From an uncultured Clostridia bacterium (GTDB taxonomy: Bacteria > Bacillota > Clostridia > Christensenellales > UBA1242): DNA of 6,174 nt. Positions 5,555-6,174 of this stretch are shown piece after piece. A program made the translations under genes and the position numbers. How positions within the stretch are numbered: position 1 is the stretch's first letter; the number at the start of each line of letters is the position of its first letter. The notes below the pieces were generated by a model that was not told where the DNA came from, did no database searches, and saw only the letters and a list, made by a program, of their open reading frames with translations. The DNA lies in assembly GCA_934725745.1 (NCBI GenBank), contig CAKVCH010000044.1:1-6174 (forward strand), in the 5' to 3' direction.

Positions 5555-6174
5555 CTTGACGGCAAAGTCCCGGACCTTTTTTTCAGTTCTAAAAACCAAC
5601 TCAGCGACCTTATAGAACAGGGGCTTGTCTACGACCTTACCGAAGTTTACGAAAAGTACGCTTCTCCCGCGCTGAGGCTCGCTATGGAGTATTCCTATAC
5701 CGGCGATATTTCCGTCTGGAACGACGGTAATCCGCAAATAGAAAAAACTCCGCAACTTTTAGACGCCGCAAGCGTAAACGGCAAACTGTACGGGCTTCCG
5801 TTCCTTGCCGACCTTTTCGAAAATTGTCCGCTTATGTGGATAAGGGCGGATTGGCTTAAAAATTATCTCACCGATAACGGTATCGCGTTTACGGAAGATA
5901 CCCTTCGGGAGCATCTCCCCAAAAACTTCGGGGAATATCTCAAACTCGTGGAGTATTTCACTAACGGCGATCCGGACAGAGACACAAAGACCGGCACTTT
6001 CGGTTTTTCTATCGGTTTCGAATCGGAAAACCTCAACGGCATAGCGAATATTTACAACGCTTATCCGGGCTATTATATGCAGGACGAAAGCGGCAAATAT
6101 TATTACGGCACCGATACCGAGGGAATGCTCGATACCATAAATCTTCTTAACGACCTTTACGCAAAGGGTTATGT
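5555..6174 (+). CDS. Extracellular solute-binding protein, family 1 (sugar ABC transporter lipoprotein), fragment lacking both ends
   Basis: The 206 readable codons match the middle of the large family-1 substrate-binding lipoproteins (LipO/LplA-like, about 500 residues) that deliver oligosaccharides to ABC importers at the outer face of the membrane. Recognisable segments: VPDLFF (fragment residues 5-10), DLTEVYEKYASP (27-38), NGKLYGLPF (75-83), MWIRADWL (94-101), an acidic DPDRDTKTG turn (139-147) resembling the family's DPDGNGKxD motif, and AYPGYYMQDESGK (169-181). The frame is open back to a stop at 5507-5509 but has no ATG until residue 44, no ribosome binding site, no signal peptide and no lipobox; roughly 90-100 N-terminal residues are missing. 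The C-terminus runs off the window. G+C is 47%, and 7 of 9 prolines are CCG, whereas priA uses mostly CCA and CCT. The gene is cut where composition changes, so it may come from another genome. Family call is secure; exact sugar unknown. Confidence 0.85.

Noticed and set aside
5527..5556. Plus-strand promoter-like pair TTGTAT and TATACT with an 18-base spacer
   Set aside because: It straddles the suspected join and no start codon or ribosome binding site follows in the right frame, so it is most likely a chance match in AT-rich DNA.
5540..5755. 71-codon minus-strand open frame at the right-hand junction
   Set aside because: It is antisense to the solute-binding protein fragment, whose plus-strand frame has clear family motifs, and it ends across the composition break.

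Overview
This window looks like a low-GC Gram-positive (Bacillota, Clostridia-like) chromosome fragment with an unrelated-looking sequence joined at its right end. All genes from 1 to 5444 lie on the minus strand and are AT-rich (84 G+C in 240 sampled bases of priA, 35%). They have clear purine-rich ribosome binding sites and use the standard genetic code. No organism can be named from sequence alone.

Read in the direction of transcription (right to left), the layout is: a strong sigma-70-type promoter (5477-5505), rpoZ (RNA polymerase omega), priA (replication-restart helicase), an intergenic promoter with an extended -10, def (peptide deformylase), a 282-base gap holding a weak terminator and a set of nested hairpins, fmt (Met-tRNA formyltransferase), rlmN (23S rRNA/tRNA methyltransferase), and the first 20 codons of an unidentified gene tightly coupled to rlmN. 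This is the well-known Firmicutes housekeeping order gmk-rpoZ-coaBC-priA-def-fmt-rsmB-rlmN-prpC-prkC in a reduced form, without coaBC or rsmB and with no gmk next to rpoZ. Fmt and Def act at opposite ends of one cycle: Fmt formylates initiator Met-tRNA and Def removes the formyl group from new proteins. RlmN supports translational fidelity, omega stabilises RNA polymerase, and PriA restarts stalled forks.

Two places are out of the ordinary. Between def and fmt, the 86 bases at 2263-2348 have near-perfect 12-base ends in inverted orientation and three internal perfect hairpins. A further imperfect hairpin (2219-2250) can pair with the element and lies close to the fmt ribosome binding site. 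This could be a palindromic intergenic repeat or MITE, or a structured leader RNA of fmt.

From about 5550 the sequence changes to 47% G+C (254 of 540 bases, 5581-6120) with a different codon choice. It encodes, on the plus strand, the middle of an extracellular sugar-binding lipoprotein with no start codon, signal peptide or N-terminal ~90-100 residues. The gene is beheaded exactly where the composition shifts, so this is either a chimeric assembly join or a recombination or transfer breakpoint; I favour the assembly explanation.
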